From: UBA817 sp049889215
GTDB taxonomy: Bacteria; Margulisbacteria; Marinamargulisbacteria; UBA817
DNA: 64,000 nt
Reading direction: 5' to 3'
NCBI GenBank assembly: GCA_049889215.1
Contig: JBMHDV010000027.1
Span: 102,273 to 166,272 of the forward strand
Numbering within the stretch: the stretch's first letter is position 1; the number at the start of each line of letters is the position of its first letter. Positions 1-9,357 of this stretch are shown one piece after another. The position numbers were made by a program, and so were the translations under genes. The notes below the pieces were generated by a model. It did not search any database. It worked only from the letters and a program-made list of their open reading frames with translations, and was not told the DNA's origin.

Positions 1-423
1 GATCGAAAGAATTGTATTGCTTTTTGTAAGAAGCGTTCAATATCAAAAGAGTTAGCTGCAGATTTTTCTATTGAAAGAGCACCGTATAGCTCTGTTATCA
101 AGCGTCCAGATATAAACCATGAGGCGATTATTAGTGAGCTTGCGAGTACTTTTTCACGTGAAACTGTAGAGCGTGCATGTGTTGAAATTAAATATGAGGG
201 GTATATAAAGCGCCAGGAAAGGCAAGTATTCAAATTGAAAGAAATGGATGATTTTATGTTGTCTTCATCATTAAATTATTCTTCGATTAATGGCTTAAGA
301 TCCGAAAGTATTGCAAAGCTTTCCCATCATCGTCCTGCCACAATACTTGAGGCAAAAAAAATTGCTGGGATAAATCCTGCTGATTTAATGATATTATTGG
401 CACATGTTCGATCCAAAAGTTAA
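1..423 (+). CDS. mnmG: tRNA uridine-34 5-carboxymethylaminomethyl modification enzyme, C-terminal part
   Basis: The reading frame is open from the first base and ends at 421-423, giving the last 140 residues of MnmG (GidA). MnmG, with MnmE, installs the cmnm5 group on wobble uridine of certain tRNAs. The visible part is the helical C-terminal domain; the signature VEIKYEGYIKRQ is present, followed by the end region with HRPATILEAKKIAG and LMILLAHVR. The 5' end lies outside the window. rsmG starts inside its last codons (20 bp overlap), the usual mnmG-rsmG pair. A ParB-binding-like palindrome lies within the coding sequence at 150-165. Confidence 0.93.
   Translation, partial: DRKNCIAFCKKRSISKELAADFSIERAPYSSVIKRPDINHEAIISELASTFSRETVERACVEIKYEGYIKRQERQVFKLKEMDDFMLSSSLNYSSINGLRSESIAKLSHHRPATILEAKKIAGINPADLMILLAHVRSKS
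150..165. promoter_or_regulatory. near-consensus parS site inside mnmG
   Basis: The segment contains the 13-base core TTTCACGTGAAAC of the bacterial parS consensus TGTTTCACGTGAAACA and matches 14 of 16 positions. parS is the binding site of ParB, whose gene lies under 2 kb away. It falls inside the mnmG reading frame. Confidence 0.75.
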
Positions 424-1003
424 TCAATACATCCAATTATTAAAAGAATTTAATGAAACTACAAATATTTACTCTAAACGTAGTTATGGTCAGTTGCACT
501 ATCATGTGCAAGATTCTATTAATATAGCCGAGCAAATTTCAAATTCGAAAATTCATGTTGATTTAGGCTCTGGGTCAGGATTGCCAGGAATTGTATTGTC
601 CATTATGTCGAACGTTGAGGTAATTTGTATTGAATCAAAAGAAAGAAAGAGGGAGTTTTTAGAGTATGCTAAATCTTCGCTAGAATTAGATAATTTGCAT
701 ATTTACAATGGAGATGTCCAGAGCTTTACAAAAAACTACTCAGGGGGCAAAATCACGTCTTTTTCAGCAAAAGCGTTTGCTAAGCCTCCTAAACTATTGA
801 TGTATTTATCGATGTTTCGTCCTCATCAATACAGATCAAATGCACTTTGTTGGGTACCAATTTCTGCTAGGCAAAAAGATGTCTTGCAGTCATTTGACTC
901 CATTCAAACAATTCGTGCCGATGAGGATTTCTTTTATTTTAAGATTCGGATGGATTCATTTCGATCATACAAAGCTGATCTAAAAAATCAATATAATCTT
1001 TAA
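404..1003 (+). CDS. rsmG: 16S rRNA (guanine-527-N7)-methyltransferase RsmG
   Basis: The 199-residue protein has the class I SAM-dependent methyltransferase glycine-rich loop DLGSGSGLPGI at about residue 50, as in RsmG/GidB, followed by the acidic end of strand 2 (CIESKERKREFL). RsmG methylates G527 of 16S rRNA. Family length is about 200-240, so this is slightly short. It starts at the ATG at 404 inside the end of mnmG, consistent with translational coupling. Its 3' end overlaps the convergent parB by 65 bp, so the last 21 or so codons of each gene are antisense to each other. Confidence 0.9.
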   Translation: MFDPKVNQYIQLLKEFNETTNIYSKRSYGQLHYHVQDSINIAEQISNSKIHVDLGSGSGLPGIVLSIMSNVEVICIESKERKREFLEYAKSSLELDNLHIYNGDVQSFTKNYSGGKITSFSAKAFAKPPKLLMYLSMFRPHQYRSNALCWVPISARQKDVLQSFDSIQTIRADEDFFYFKIRMDSFRSYKADLKNQYNL

Positions 1004-1799
1004 ATCGGTCATAGCTTAATGTGACAGTTAATTGATTCTTTCTGTGTTTAATGTGGACTGGGGTTTGAAGTTTTTCTGATAGTCGTTCGATGTAATTGTC
1101 AAATAATTGAAGTTGTTTTGGCTTTTCTTTCACTTTTTTATTTTCTTTGGACAATTTCTCGGCCTGTCTGACCGAAAGTTTTTTATCTATAATTGTTTTA
1201 GCTAGAGATAGGCATTTTTCTGGATCTGAGGCAAAGTCGATAAGTGTTCTTGCATGCCCCTCAGATAATTCATTGGTCAAAATCATATCCTGAACATCTA
1301 CCGGTAGTTTTAGCAATCTTAAAATATTTGCAATACTTGATCTTGACCTAGAAAAGAGTTCACCAAGTGTTTCTTGTGTATAGTTGAAATCATCGATAAG
1401 TTGCTTTAGTGATCTGGCAACTTCTATAATGGTTAAATTCTCCCTATCGATATTTTCTACTAAGGCAATTTCACAGGATTCTTTATCGCTGATATTTTTA
1501 ATAATTGCTGGAATGGTGGCTGCTCGATTTATTTTACACGCTTCAAGGCGTCGTTCACCTACAACAAGTTCATAGCCATTATCAGTTTGCCGCACTAGAA
1601 CGGGTTGAGTTAAACCATGTTGTTGAATAGAAAGTGCGAGCTCGTTAAGTGCCTGTTGGTCAAAAATCTGACGCGGCTGAAATGGGTTCGGTGATATCTC
1701 ATCGATTGGAATTTGCTCAATACTTAATTGAGTATTTGGGATTACATTTGGGATAAGAGCGTCAAGCCCTTTCCCTAATCGGTTGTGTTGTGTTGGCAC
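939..1799 (-). CDS. parB: chromosome partitioning protein ParB (CTP-binding clamp)
   Basis: The 286-residue protein opens with the ParB signature LGKGLDALIP, then has the ParB/Srx nucleotide domain with PFQPRQ and the GERR box (GERRLEA) that contacts CTP, the ENIDREN motif, and a helix-turn-helix region (TQETLGELFSRSRSSIANILRLLKL, about residues 150-175, described in pieces: TQETLGELF and SRSSIANILRLLKL). ParB binds parS and spreads as a sliding clamp. parA is directly upstream and overlaps it by 38 bp. Perfect and near-perfect parS sites are at 2236-2251 and 150-165. The C-terminal coding end runs antisense to rsmG. Confidence 0.95.
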   Translation of the reverse strand: MPTQHNRLGKGLDALIPNVIPNTQLSIEQIPIDEISPNPFQPRQIFDQQALNELALSIQQHGLTQPVLVRQTDNGYELVVGERRLEACKINRAATIPAIIKNISDKESCEIALVENIDRENLTIIEVARSLKQLIDDFNYTQETLGELFSRSRSSIANILRLLKLPVDVQDMILTNELSEGHARTLIDFASDPEKCLSLAKTIIDKKLSVRQAEKLSKENKKVKEKPKQLQLFDNYIERLSEKLQTPVHIKHRKNQLTVTLSYDRFKDYIDFLDQLCMIEMNPSES

Positions 1800-2556
1800 G
1801 TTCTAAAACCTCCTTGGTTAATTGATAATATGCTATAGAGCCAGATGATTTTGGCTCATATAGTGCGATGGGAAGTCCAAAGCTTGGGGCTTCAGCCAAT
1901 CGAATATTTCTAGGTATTATTGTATCAAAAATTAAATCTTGAAAATGATTTTTTGCATTTTGAACGACTTGTCGATTAAGTGAGGTCCGTCGATCAAACA
2001 TTGTAAGGGCAATTCCTAGTATATTTAGTTTTGGATTTAATCGATCTTTGATTAACTGCACTGTTGAGAGGAGTTTTGCTAATCCTTCAAGTGCAAAATA
2101 TTCACATTGTACAGGAATAATTAGGTGATCCGTAAAAGAGAAGGCATTTAATGTTAAAAGGCTCAATGAGGGTGGGCAATCAATAATAATAAAATCGTAG
2201 CTATCACTAATGGGTGAGAGTCGTTTCTTCAAAATTGTTTCACGTGAAACAGTGTTTGATAGCTCAACCTCTGCGCCAGCTAGGTGTGTAGATGATGGGA
2301 GTAAGTGTAGGTTTTGAAAGGGGGTTGGGTAGATACAATCTTCTACAGCTTCGTCATTTGAAATTACGTCGTAAATAGAATGATGAATTTGATCGATATT
2401 AATACCAATGCCTGATGTTGCATTGGCTTGAGGATCTAGGTCGATAAGTAGTGTCCGATAGCCAAATTCACTAATGTACAAGGCTATATTTACAGCGGAT
2501 GTGGTTTTTCCTACACCACCTTTTTGATTAGAAATCGAAATAACCGACGCTGACAT
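1762..2556 (-). CDS. parA: chromosome partitioning ATPase ParA/Soj
   Basis: Deviant Walker A motif KGGVGKTT lies near the N-terminus (ISNQKGGVGKTTSAVN), followed by LIDLDPQANAT and the Walker B-like IIDCPPSLSLLT, all typical of ParA. The start at 2556 (MSASVISISNQ) gives 264 residues, the normal Soj length; an upstream ATG at 2604 would add 16 residues outside the conserved domain. No good Shine-Dalgarno is visible before either. It acts with ParB on the nucleoid to segregate origins. The coding sequence contains a perfect parS (codons for SRET). Confidence 0.95.
   Translation of the reverse strand: MSASVISISNQKGGVGKTTSAVNIALYISEFGYRTLLIDLDPQANATSGIGINIDQIHHSIYDVISNDEAVEDCIYPTPFQNLHLLPSSTHLAGAEVELSNTVSRETILKKRLSPISDSYDFIIIDCPPSLSLLTLNAFSFTDHLIIPVQCEYFALEGLAKLLSTVQLIKDRLNPKLNILGIALTMFDRRTSLNRQVVQNAKNHFQDLIFDTIIPRNIRLAEAPSFGLPIALYEPKSSGSIAYYQLTKEVLERANTTQPIRERA
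2236..2251. promoter_or_regulatory. perfect parS site inside parA
   Basis: TGTTTCACGTGAAACA matches the 16-base parS consensus at every position. It lies within the parA reading frame, where it encodes part of NTVSRETI. In many bacteria parS sites cluster near the replication origin, often inside parAB itself. Confidence 0.95.
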
Positions 2557-2666
2557 ACTTAAAAAAATACAAGAAAATTTTAAATTAGGAAATAAATTAA
2601 TCAAAACTTGTGGTCGACTGTTAAATTTAATAAGATAAAAATAAGCATTTTATAAGGGAGAAATTA

Positions 2667-5141
2667 ATGTTTTCTAGATTTACTGAAAAAGCAATACAGG
2701 CAATTATGGTTGCTCAAGAAGAGGCAAAGCGATTCAATCATTCATATGTTGGAACAGAGCATATCTTACTGGGAATTATTCACGATGAAGAAAATATCGT
2801 TGTAAAGGCATTGGTTAGCCTGGATATCGAAATTAATGAAATAAAAAAACTTGTTGAAGAACGACTAGATCTAAATCAAACTGGTGAATCTAGCCCAAAT
2901 ATTCCGTTTACTCAACAGGCAAAACAGATACTTTCAAACGCTTGGGATGAGGCAAGAAAGTTGGGACATAATTATGTAAACGTAGAGCATTTATTCTTAT
3001 CTATTTTTAGAGACCCAACCAATATTGCTGCCAAAGTCCTGCAAGAATTGGGGATTAAAAGTTCAAAATTTAAAGAAGCATTATTCATGGCTCTTGGAAA
3101 ACGCGTAGAGTCCACACGTCAGTCATCATCAACGGTTCCAACACCAACGCTAGACTTGTTTGGACGAGATTTAACAGCGCTAGCTAAAGAAAATAAATTA
3201 GATCCAGTTGTTGGGCGCGTTAAAGAATTAGAGCGGGTCATTCAAATTTTATCAAGAAGAACTAAAAATAATCCTGTTCTAACAGGAGAGCCTGGTGTTG
3301 GTAAAACAGCTGTTGTTGAAGGCTTAGCACAAATTCTTCATTTAAAAAGTACGCCTGAAAAACTTAGAGATAAACGTTTGATCACCTTAGATTTAGGCCT
3401 TTTGGTTGCTGGAACAAAATATAGAGGAGAATTTGAAGACAGAGTAAAAAAAATAATGGAAGAAGTTCGAAAATCAAATAATGTAATCTTATTTATTGAC
3501 GAATTACACACAATTATTGGTACAGGGAGTTCTGAAGGAAGCTTGGATGCGGCAAATTTATTTAAGCCAGCACTTGCTCGAGGTGAGCTTCAATGCATTG
3601 GTGCTACAACGCTTGATGAATATCGTAAGCATATTGAGGGCGATGGCGCATTAGAAAGACGTTTTCAATCCGTATTGGTTGAAGAGCCATCGAAAGATGA
3701 AACACTTGAGATTCTTAAGGGGATCAAATCACGTTATGAAGAATTTCATGATGTTGTTATCACTGAAGATGCATTGTTAGAGGCTGTAGAAATGTCATCT
3801 CGCTTTATCACAGATCGACAATTACCAGATAAAGCAGTTGATATTATTGATGAAGCTGCATCAAAGGTAATGCTTGAATCATCAAAATTATCCAAAGATT
3901 CTTTACAGGTATTTAAAGACTTAGAAATTGTAAATTCGGAACTTGATTTAGCCAATAAAAAAGATGATTCCAACCAAGCCATGACATTAAAAGAACGTCA
4001 GAAACAACTTCTATCGAATGCAGGAAAAATGTCAGATTTGGAAAAGCGCTATGCAGCAAAAATAGTTGATGCACAAATAGTTGCTGAGGTAGTGGCCATG
4101 TGGACGGGTATTCCGGTAACAAAAATTACTCAAGAAGAATCTGAAAAGCTACTAAAGATGGATCAGGATTTAACTAAAAAAATTATTGGTCAAGAAGAAG
4201 CTGTAAAAGCTGTTGTTAGAGCTGTAAAAAGGTCAAAAGTTGGACTAAAAAATCCAAAACGTCCAACCGGATCATTTCTTTTCTTGGGCCCAACTGGGGT
4301 TGGTAAGTCTGAGCTTGCTAAGCAAATGGCAATTAATTTATTCGGAAAAGCAGATGCAATGATACGAATTGATATGTCTGAGTACATGGAGAAGCATACT
4401 GTTAGTCGTCTTATCGGGTCACCACCTGGGTATGTTGGGTATGATGATGGCGGGCAATTAACCGAGCCAGTTCGTCAAAAACCATATTCAATTGTTTTAT
4501 TTGATGAGATTGAAAAGGCATCACCTGATGTATTGAATATCTTATTACAGATATTAGAGGATGGGCATGTAACGGATTCTAATGGTCGTACCGTTGACTT
4601 TAAAAACACGATTATTATCATGACATCGAACGTAGGTGCGAAATATATTCAAAAAACAACATCTCTTGGATTTCAAACCGTATCAGAAGACGAGGCAAAC
4701 TATAGCAACATGAAAGAAAAATTAAAAGATGAAGTTGCACGAGAGTTTCGTCCAGAGTTTATCAATAGAATCGACGATGTTGTGATATTTAAGCAACTTG
4801 GTGAAGACATTATGATCCAAATTACAGAAATATTAGTCGACGAGCTATCAGACCGGTTAAAAGAAAAGAATATTCGACTAAAAATTGATAAAAAAGTGGT
4901 TCAATTGGTCACTGAAAAGGGAACGAACGTACGAATGGGTGCACGTCCATTGCGTCGATCCTTGCAAGAACATGTCGAAGATCCGATGGCGGATGCATTG
5001 TTAAAGCGTAATTTAAGGCGCGATGTTTCGATAAGCTGCACGTTAGTCAAAGGAAAAGTGTCATTTAATATTAGGCAATTAAAACAAAAGCCTAAGGAAG
5101 ATAATATTCTATCATCCAAAGAACTAATTAATGCCTTCTAA
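2667..5141 (+). CDS. clpC: ATP-dependent Clp protease ATP-binding subunit ClpC
   Basis: The 824-residue class I Clp/Hsp100 unfoldase has two Clp_N repeats (about 1-140), AAA+ module 1 with Walker A GEPGVGKT and Walker B LFIDELH, a ClpC-type short middle domain (about 400-460), and AAA+ module 2 with GPTGVGKS and LFDEIEKA. An SLGF tripeptide loop after the second ATPase core fits the ClpP-binding loop. AGGGAG at 2655-2660 is six bases before the ATG. It feeds substrates to ClpP. No CtsR-like operator or mcsA/mcsB is seen upstream, unlike Firmicutes. radA overlaps its end by 11 bp. Confidence 0.95.
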   Translation: MFSRFTEKAIQAIMVAQEEAKRFNHSYVGTEHILLGIIHDEENIVVKALVSLDIEINEIKKLVEERLDLNQTGESSPNIPFTQQAKQILSNAWDEARKLGHNYVNVEHLFLSIFRDPTNIAAKVLQELGIKSSKFKEALFMALGKRVESTRQSSSTVPTPTLDLFGRDLTALAKENKLDPVVGRVKELERVIQILSRRTKNNPVLTGEPGVGKTAVVEGLAQILHLKSTPEKLRDKRLITLDLGLLVAGTKYRGEFEDRVKKIMEEVRKSNNVILFIDELHTIIGTGSSEGSLDAANLFKPALARGELQCIGATTLDEYRKHIEGDGALERRFQSVLVEEPSKDETLEILKGIKSRYEEFHDVVITEDALLEAVEMSSRFITDRQLPDKAVDIIDEAASKVMLESSKLSKDSLQVFKDLEIVNSELDLANKKDDSNQAMTLKERQKQLLSNAGKMSDLEKRYAAKIVDAQIVAEVVAMWTGIPVTKITQEESEKLLKMDQDLTKKIIGQEEAVKAVVRAVKRSKVGLKNPKRPTGSFLFLGPTGVGKSELAKQMAINLFGKADAMIRIDMSEYMEKHTVSRLIGSPPGYVGYDDGGQLTEPVRQKPYSIVLFDEIEKASPDVLNILLQILEDGHVTDSNGRTVDFKNTIIIMTSNVGAKYIQKTTSLGFQTVSEDEANYSNMKEKLKDEVAREFRPEFINRIDDVVIFKQLGEDIMIQITEILVDELSDRLKEKNIRLKIDKKVVQLVTEKGTNVRMGARPLRRSLQEHVEDPMADALLKRNLRRDVSISCTLVKGKVSFNIRQLKQKPKEDNILSSKELINAF

Positions 5142-6516
5142 GCCAAAAACGGCGTTTGAATGCATCGAGTGTGGCACTGAATATTTACGATGGCAAGGCC
5201 AGTGTGATCAATGTTCTGAATGGAACTCCTTAGAGCCAATTACAATCATCGAAAAAACAGGGGTCTCGAAAGAGACCTCTTTTGGTGTCACCAAACTAGT
5301 CAATGTTCAGGAACCTGAAACAAAACGATTAACATCAGGGTTTGATGAGTTAGATCGAGTGTTGGGGAGTGGGTGGGTGCATGGCAGTGTGAATTTAATT
5401 TGTGGCGAACCTGGCATCGGCAAATCAACCTTAGTATTGCAGTCATCCCTGGCATGTGCTTCCTCAGGAAAAAAGACATTGTACTTTACAGCAGAAGAGT
5501 CTGCCTTGCAGATTAAAGATCGTGCACAGAGACTATCAAAGACCCTGCCAGACCAGATTTATATCTCTGCAACAACCGATATGGAATCAATTATATCCAT
5601 GATAGAAAAAGAATCCCCTGATGTTGTTATTTTGGATTCTATTCAAATGGTAATGAGCCAAAAATTAACATCAATGCCTGGTGCGCTTAACCAAGTTCGT
5701 TTGTGTGCATCAATGTTTATTAATGCAGTAAAATCAGTTGGAGCCATAGGCATTGTTGTTGGTCACATTACCAAGGATGGCCAATTGGCGGGCCCTAAAA
5801 TGCTGGAACATATGGTGGATGTTATTTTATTTTTTGAAGGCGAACGATCCATGTCAATTCGCATGCTTAGAGCATTAAAAAATCGATACGGGACAACCAA
5901 TGAAACTGGCTTATTCCGAATGAAAGCTGAGGGATTGGAAGCCCTTGGTGAAAATTATCATTTGATGTCAGATGTTAAAAAACCACCATTGGCAGGATCA
6001 ATAACAACGGCTGTTTTGTCTGGAACAAGGGGGATGCTAGTTGAGTGCCAATCATTGGTTGTTCAAGCCGGCTATCAGCATGTGAAGCGCACATTTGTTG
6101 GCTTAGATAACCATCGTGCACATTTGATGGTTGCCATTTTAGATAAGTTTTTTCAACTGAAGTTAGCTGGAAAAGATGTTTTTATTTCATTGGTTGGTGG
6201 AATTAAAACACAATTGCCAGATATTGATTTAGCTCTTTGTTTTTCGGTATGGTCATCACATTTTTCTCGTCCAGTCCCAAAAGATTTCGCAATTTTGGGT
6301 GAAGTTGGATTAACTGGGGAAATTCTGCCCATTGCACATCTTGATCGATATATTAGTGCTATGGAACTACTGGGAATATCGTCATGCATCCTTCCAAAAC
6401 AATGCGAAGCAGATTGGGAAAAGGCCCGAAAAGTAACCCCCCTGTATGTAGAAACTATTTTTGATGCTTACAAATTATTTAATACCCTTTCCTTAAAACA
6501 AAATCAGGATCATTAA
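5131..6516 (+). CDS. radA: DNA repair protein RadA (Sms)
   Basis: The 461-residue protein shows the N-terminal four-cysteine zinc finger (CIECGTEY and CDQCSEW), a RecA-like ATPase with Walker A GEPGIGKST, the RadA-specific KNRYG motif, and a C-terminal Lon-protease-like domain. RadA acts in recombination intermediates and branch migration. The ATG lies inside the last codons of clpC; clpC-radA is a conserved pairing in several phyla. The gene ends 70 bp before rpsB, whose promoter lies in that gap. Confidence 0.95.
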   Translation: MPSKPKTAFECIECGTEYLRWQGQCDQCSEWNSLEPITIIEKTGVSKETSFGVTKLVNVQEPETKRLTSGFDELDRVLGSGWVHGSVNLICGEPGIGKSTLVLQSSLACASSGKKTLYFTAEESALQIKDRAQRLSKTLPDQIYISATTDMESIISMIEKESPDVVILDSIQMVMSQKLTSMPGALNQVRLCASMFINAVKSVGAIGIVVGHITKDGQLAGPKMLEHMVDVILFFEGERSMSIRMLRALKNRYGTTNETGLFRMKAEGLEALGENYHLMSDVKKPPLAGSITTAVLSGTRGMLVECQSLVVQAGYQHVKRTFVGLDNHRAHLMVAILDKFFQLKLAGKDVFISLVGGIKTQLPDIDLALCFSVWSSHFSRPVPKDFAILGEVGLTGEILPIAHLDRYISAMELLGISSCILPKQCEADWEKARKVTPLYVETIFDAYKLFNTLSLKQNQDH

Positions 6517-6534
6517 TATTGCGATCCATCTGAC

Positions 6535-6563
6535 TTGACGTAGCGATAGCCCGGGTTTATTAT
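6535..6563 (+). promoter_or_regulatory. promoter of rpsB-tsf
   Basis: TTGACG (6535-6540) and TATTAT (6558-6563) are separated by 17 bases, a near-consensus sigma-70-type promoter. The predicted start near 6570 leaves a leader of under 20 nt that contains the AAGGAGG Shine-Dalgarno. Confidence 0.75.
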
Positions 6564-6586
6564 ACGATTTTGCAAGGAGGCAATTA

Positions 6587-7399
6587 GTGGCAAACGAAAA
6601 ACAAACAGCACAAACAGAAGAAAAGCAAGGAAACTACCCTGTTTCTATGAGAGAGTTATTAGAATCAGGTGTTCATTTTGGTCACCAAACCAGACGATGG
6701 AATCCAAAAATGGATACTTACATTTACACATCAAGAAATGACATTCACGTTATTGATTTACAGCAAACCGTTGAATTAATAAAAGATGCTTATAACTACG
6801 TTAAAGATACAGTAGCAAAGAAAGGAACAATCCTTTTCGTTGGTACTAAAAAGCAAGCTCAAGATGCTATTGCCACTGAAGCTGAGCGTTGCAAAATGCC
6901 TTTTGTAAATCAACGTTGGTTGGGTGGAACGTTGACAAACAACATTACAATCAGCGCGAGTGTTAAAAAATTAAAGCGTTTTGAAGAAGACCAAAACTTA
7001 GGTGTTTTTGATCAACTTTCAAAGAAAGAAGCATCAAGAAAAACAAAGAGATTAGCTCGCTTACAACATTATTTAGGTGGAATTAAAGATATGCGTTATC
7101 TTCCTAAAGCAATTTTTATTGTTGATACAGCGAAAGAAGAGTTAGCAATCAAAGAAGCTAAGAAACTAGGCATTAAAGTGATTGGATTAGTAGATACGAA
7201 TGGAGATCCAACTCATCTTGATTATCCAATTCCTGGTAACGACGATGCTATTCGAGCAATTAAATTAATTTGTTCAGTATTTGCAAACGCTGTTTTAGAA
7301 GGCGCTGCAGAAACCGTTTCTGCTAATAACGATGATTCAGCAAATAACGTTTTAGTTGCTGAAGGTCGCTACGAAGAAGATAATCGTTTAGAACAATAG
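6587..7399 (+). CDS. rpsB: 30S ribosomal protein S2
   Basis: Standard S2 signatures are present: MRELLESGVHFGHQTRRWNP at the N-terminus (residues about 20-40), FVGTKKQAQ, QRWLGGTLTN and IVDTAKEELAIKEAKKLGI. At 270 residues it is slightly long for S2, with a Ser/Asn-rich C-terminal tail. The start is GTG at 6587, fixed by AAGGAGG at 6574-6580 six bases upstream. It forms the rpsB-tsf operon conserved across bacteria. Confidence 0.97.
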   Translation: MANEKQTAQTEEKQGNYPVSMRELLESGVHFGHQTRRWNPKMDTYIYTSRNDIHVIDLQQTVELIKDAYNYVKDTVAKKGTILFVGTKKQAQDAIATEAERCKMPFVNQRWLGGTLTNNITISASVKKLKRFEEDQNLGVFDQLSKKEASRKTKRLARLQHYLGGIKDMRYLPKAIFIVDTAKEELAIKEAKKLGIKVIGLVDTNGDPTHLDYPIPGNDDAIRAIKLICSVFANAVLEGAAETVSANNDDSANNVLVAEGRYEEDNRLEQ

Positions 7400-7409
7400 G
7401 GAGATAAAC

Positions 7410-8222
7410 ATGGCAATTACAGCAGCATTAGTTAAAGAATTAAGAGAAAAAACAGGTGTTGGTATGATGGACTGCAAAAAAGTATTGCAAGAAACCAACG
7501 GAGATATTGAAGCAGCAATAAAGTCTTTACGCGAAAAGGGATTATCAAAAGCAGCTAAAAAGTCAGACCGAACCACCAAAGAAGGACGCGTTATTGCTTA
7601 CGCAAAAGGATCTTCAGCTGTTTTACTCGAACTTAACTGTGAGACAGACTTCGTAGCAAATAATGATAATTTTAAAGCTTTAGGTTCAACCATAGCCGAA
7701 GTTATTGCCGCCAATAATCCTTCTACTGTAGATGATGTACGAGATTTAGACGTTAATGGCTCAAAAGTAGGTGAATTAATTTCTGATGCTGTATTGCAGT
7801 TGGGTGAAAACATCAATGTTGGTCAATTCAAAGTTAAGTCAACTTCAGGTAGCTTTGCACAGTATGAACATACAAACGGAAAAATTGGTGTTGTTGTAGA
7901 ATTTACGTCAAGTGTTGATGAAGAAGTTGGACGCGATATTGCCATGCAAGTTGCTGCAATGAATCCTCCATATGTTTCATCAGATCAAGTTCCAACTGAA
8001 GATATAAGCAACGAAACGGATATTTTACGTAAACAAGCGATTGCAGAAGGAAAGCCAGAGCAAGTTGTTGATAAAATAATCCAAGGCCGATTATCAAAGT
8101 TTTATAAAGAAAACTGTTTAGTTGAACAAGCTTTTGTTAAGGATGGAGATAAATCAATTAAAGACTTATTACCTGCTGATACAACAGTAACATCTTTTGA
8201 ACGCTTTTCTTTGGTAGGCTAG
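7410..8222 (+). CDS. tsf: translation elongation factor Ts
   Basis: The protein begins with the EF-Ts UBA-like domain and its signature LREKTGVGMMDCKKVL, followed by the TDFVANN motif that contacts EF-Tu and the helix IAMQVAAMNP. At 270 residues it is near family length. It catalyses nucleotide exchange on EF-Tu. It follows rpsB by 10 bp, with a Shine-Dalgarno AGGGAG at the end of rpsB. The next gene begins on the base after its stop. Confidence 0.97.
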   Translation: MAITAALVKELREKTGVGMMDCKKVLQETNGDIEAAIKSLREKGLSKAAKKSDRTTKEGRVIAYAKGSSAVLLELNCETDFVANNDNFKALGSTIAEVIAANNPSTVDDVRDLDVNGSKVGELISDAVLQLGENINVGQFKVKSTSGSFAQYEHTNGKIGVVVEFTSSVDEEVGRDIAMQVAAMNPPYVSSDQVPTEDISNETDILRKQAIAEGKPEQVVDKIIQGRLSKFYKENCLVEQAFVKDGDKSIKDLLPADTTVTSFERFSLVG

Positions 8223-9350
8223 TTGAGAGAATATTTCGAGGAAATCGAAAGTCAGATTCTTTCACCACTTGCTGTAAAGAGCATTCAATCAAAGGGACGA
8301 GAGTTTAATGAGTCTCTTGATCTTACTAGAACTTGTTTTCAACGTGACCGAGATCGAATTATCCATTCGAAGTCGTTCCGTCGGTTAAAACATAAAACAC
8401 AGGTATTTGTTTCAACGGAAAAAGACCATGTTCGGTCACGATTAACGCATAGCATAGAGGTCTCTCAAATTGCTCGTCATATGGCTCGATTATTGCGCCT
8501 AAATGAAGATTTAACCGAAGCTATCTCCTTGGCTCATGATCTTGGGCACCCTCCTTTTGGGCACGCAGGTGAAGAAACCCTAAACGAATTAATGTCAGAG
8601 CATGAAGGATTTGAACATAATGAACAGTCCTTAAGAATCGTTGATTTACTGGAGTCAAAGTACCCAAACTTTCCTGGTTTAAATCTTAGTTATGAAGTTA
8701 GGCAAGGCATTCAAAAGCATAAAACCCCTTATGATCAACCACTGGCGGATCATTCAGACTCATTTGTGTCTTTAGAAGCTCAAATTGTTAATTTAGCGGA
8801 TGAAATCACATATACTGCTCATGATGTAGATGATGCAATTACTGCCACAATCTTATCGGATAGTGATTTGGTAAAACATGTTAGTATTTGGCGACGATTT
8901 AGCAACGAAGTGTTGTCAGAGTATGCTAATTTATCTGAAAAGCAGTATGCGTATCTAATGCATTCCAAACTGATTACCAATCAAATTAGAAATGTTATTC
9001 AAACTGCGAAAGAAAAAATTCAAACATCTGGAATTTCTACATTAGCTGAGCTTCAGGCTACACCAAAAGAGTTGATTATCTTTTCAAATGAGTTCAAAGA
9101 CGAAATTAATCAATTAAGATCGTTTTTGTTTGATAATTATTACAGTCACTATGATATTTATCGTTCAAATAAAAAAGGTCAAATGATAATTAAAACTTTA
9201 TTTAAAGCTTTATCTGCAGATTTTAGGTTGATACCAAAAGATTATTATCAGGGACGTGAGGATGAAACCAACGAACGTATTGTTTGTGATTATATTTCAG
9301 GGATGACAGATTCATTTGCTTTATCAGAGTATCACGATCTATATTCATAA
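8223..9350 (+). CDS. dgt: deoxyguanosinetriphosphate triphosphohydrolase-like HD protein
   Basis: The 375-residue protein has the N-terminal FQRDRDRIIHSKSFRRLKHKTQV-type segment, here read as RDRDRIIHSKSFRRL then KTQVF, and HD-domain metal ligands H in LTHSIEV and HD in LAHDLGHPPFGH, plus a downstream D in NLADEITYTAHDVDDA. This matches dNTP triphosphohydrolases of the Dgt type 2 family, which cut dNTPs to nucleoside and triphosphate. The start is TTG at 8223, directly after the tsf stop, implying coupled translation with tsf. Confidence 0.88.
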   Translation: MREYFEEIESQILSPLAVKSIQSKGREFNESLDLTRTCFQRDRDRIIHSKSFRRLKHKTQVFVSTEKDHVRSRLTHSIEVSQIARHMARLLRLNEDLTEAISLAHDLGHPPFGHAGEETLNELMSEHEGFEHNEQSLRIVDLLESKYPNFPGLNLSYEVRQGIQKHKTPYDQPLADHSDSFVSLEAQIVNLADEITYTAHDVDDAITATILSDSDLVKHVSIWRRFSNEVLSEYANLSEKQYAYLMHSKLITNQIRNVIQTAKEKIQTSGISTLAELQATPKELIIFSNEFKDEINQLRSFLFDNYYSHYDIYRSNKKGQMIIKTLFKALSADFRLIPKDYYQGREDETNERIVCDYISGMTDSFALSEYHDLYS

Positions 9351-9357
9351 GCGTGAT

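Noticed and set aside
2600..2666. CtsR operator upstream of clpC
   Set aside because: No heptamer repeat pattern was visible; regulation of clpC stays unknown.
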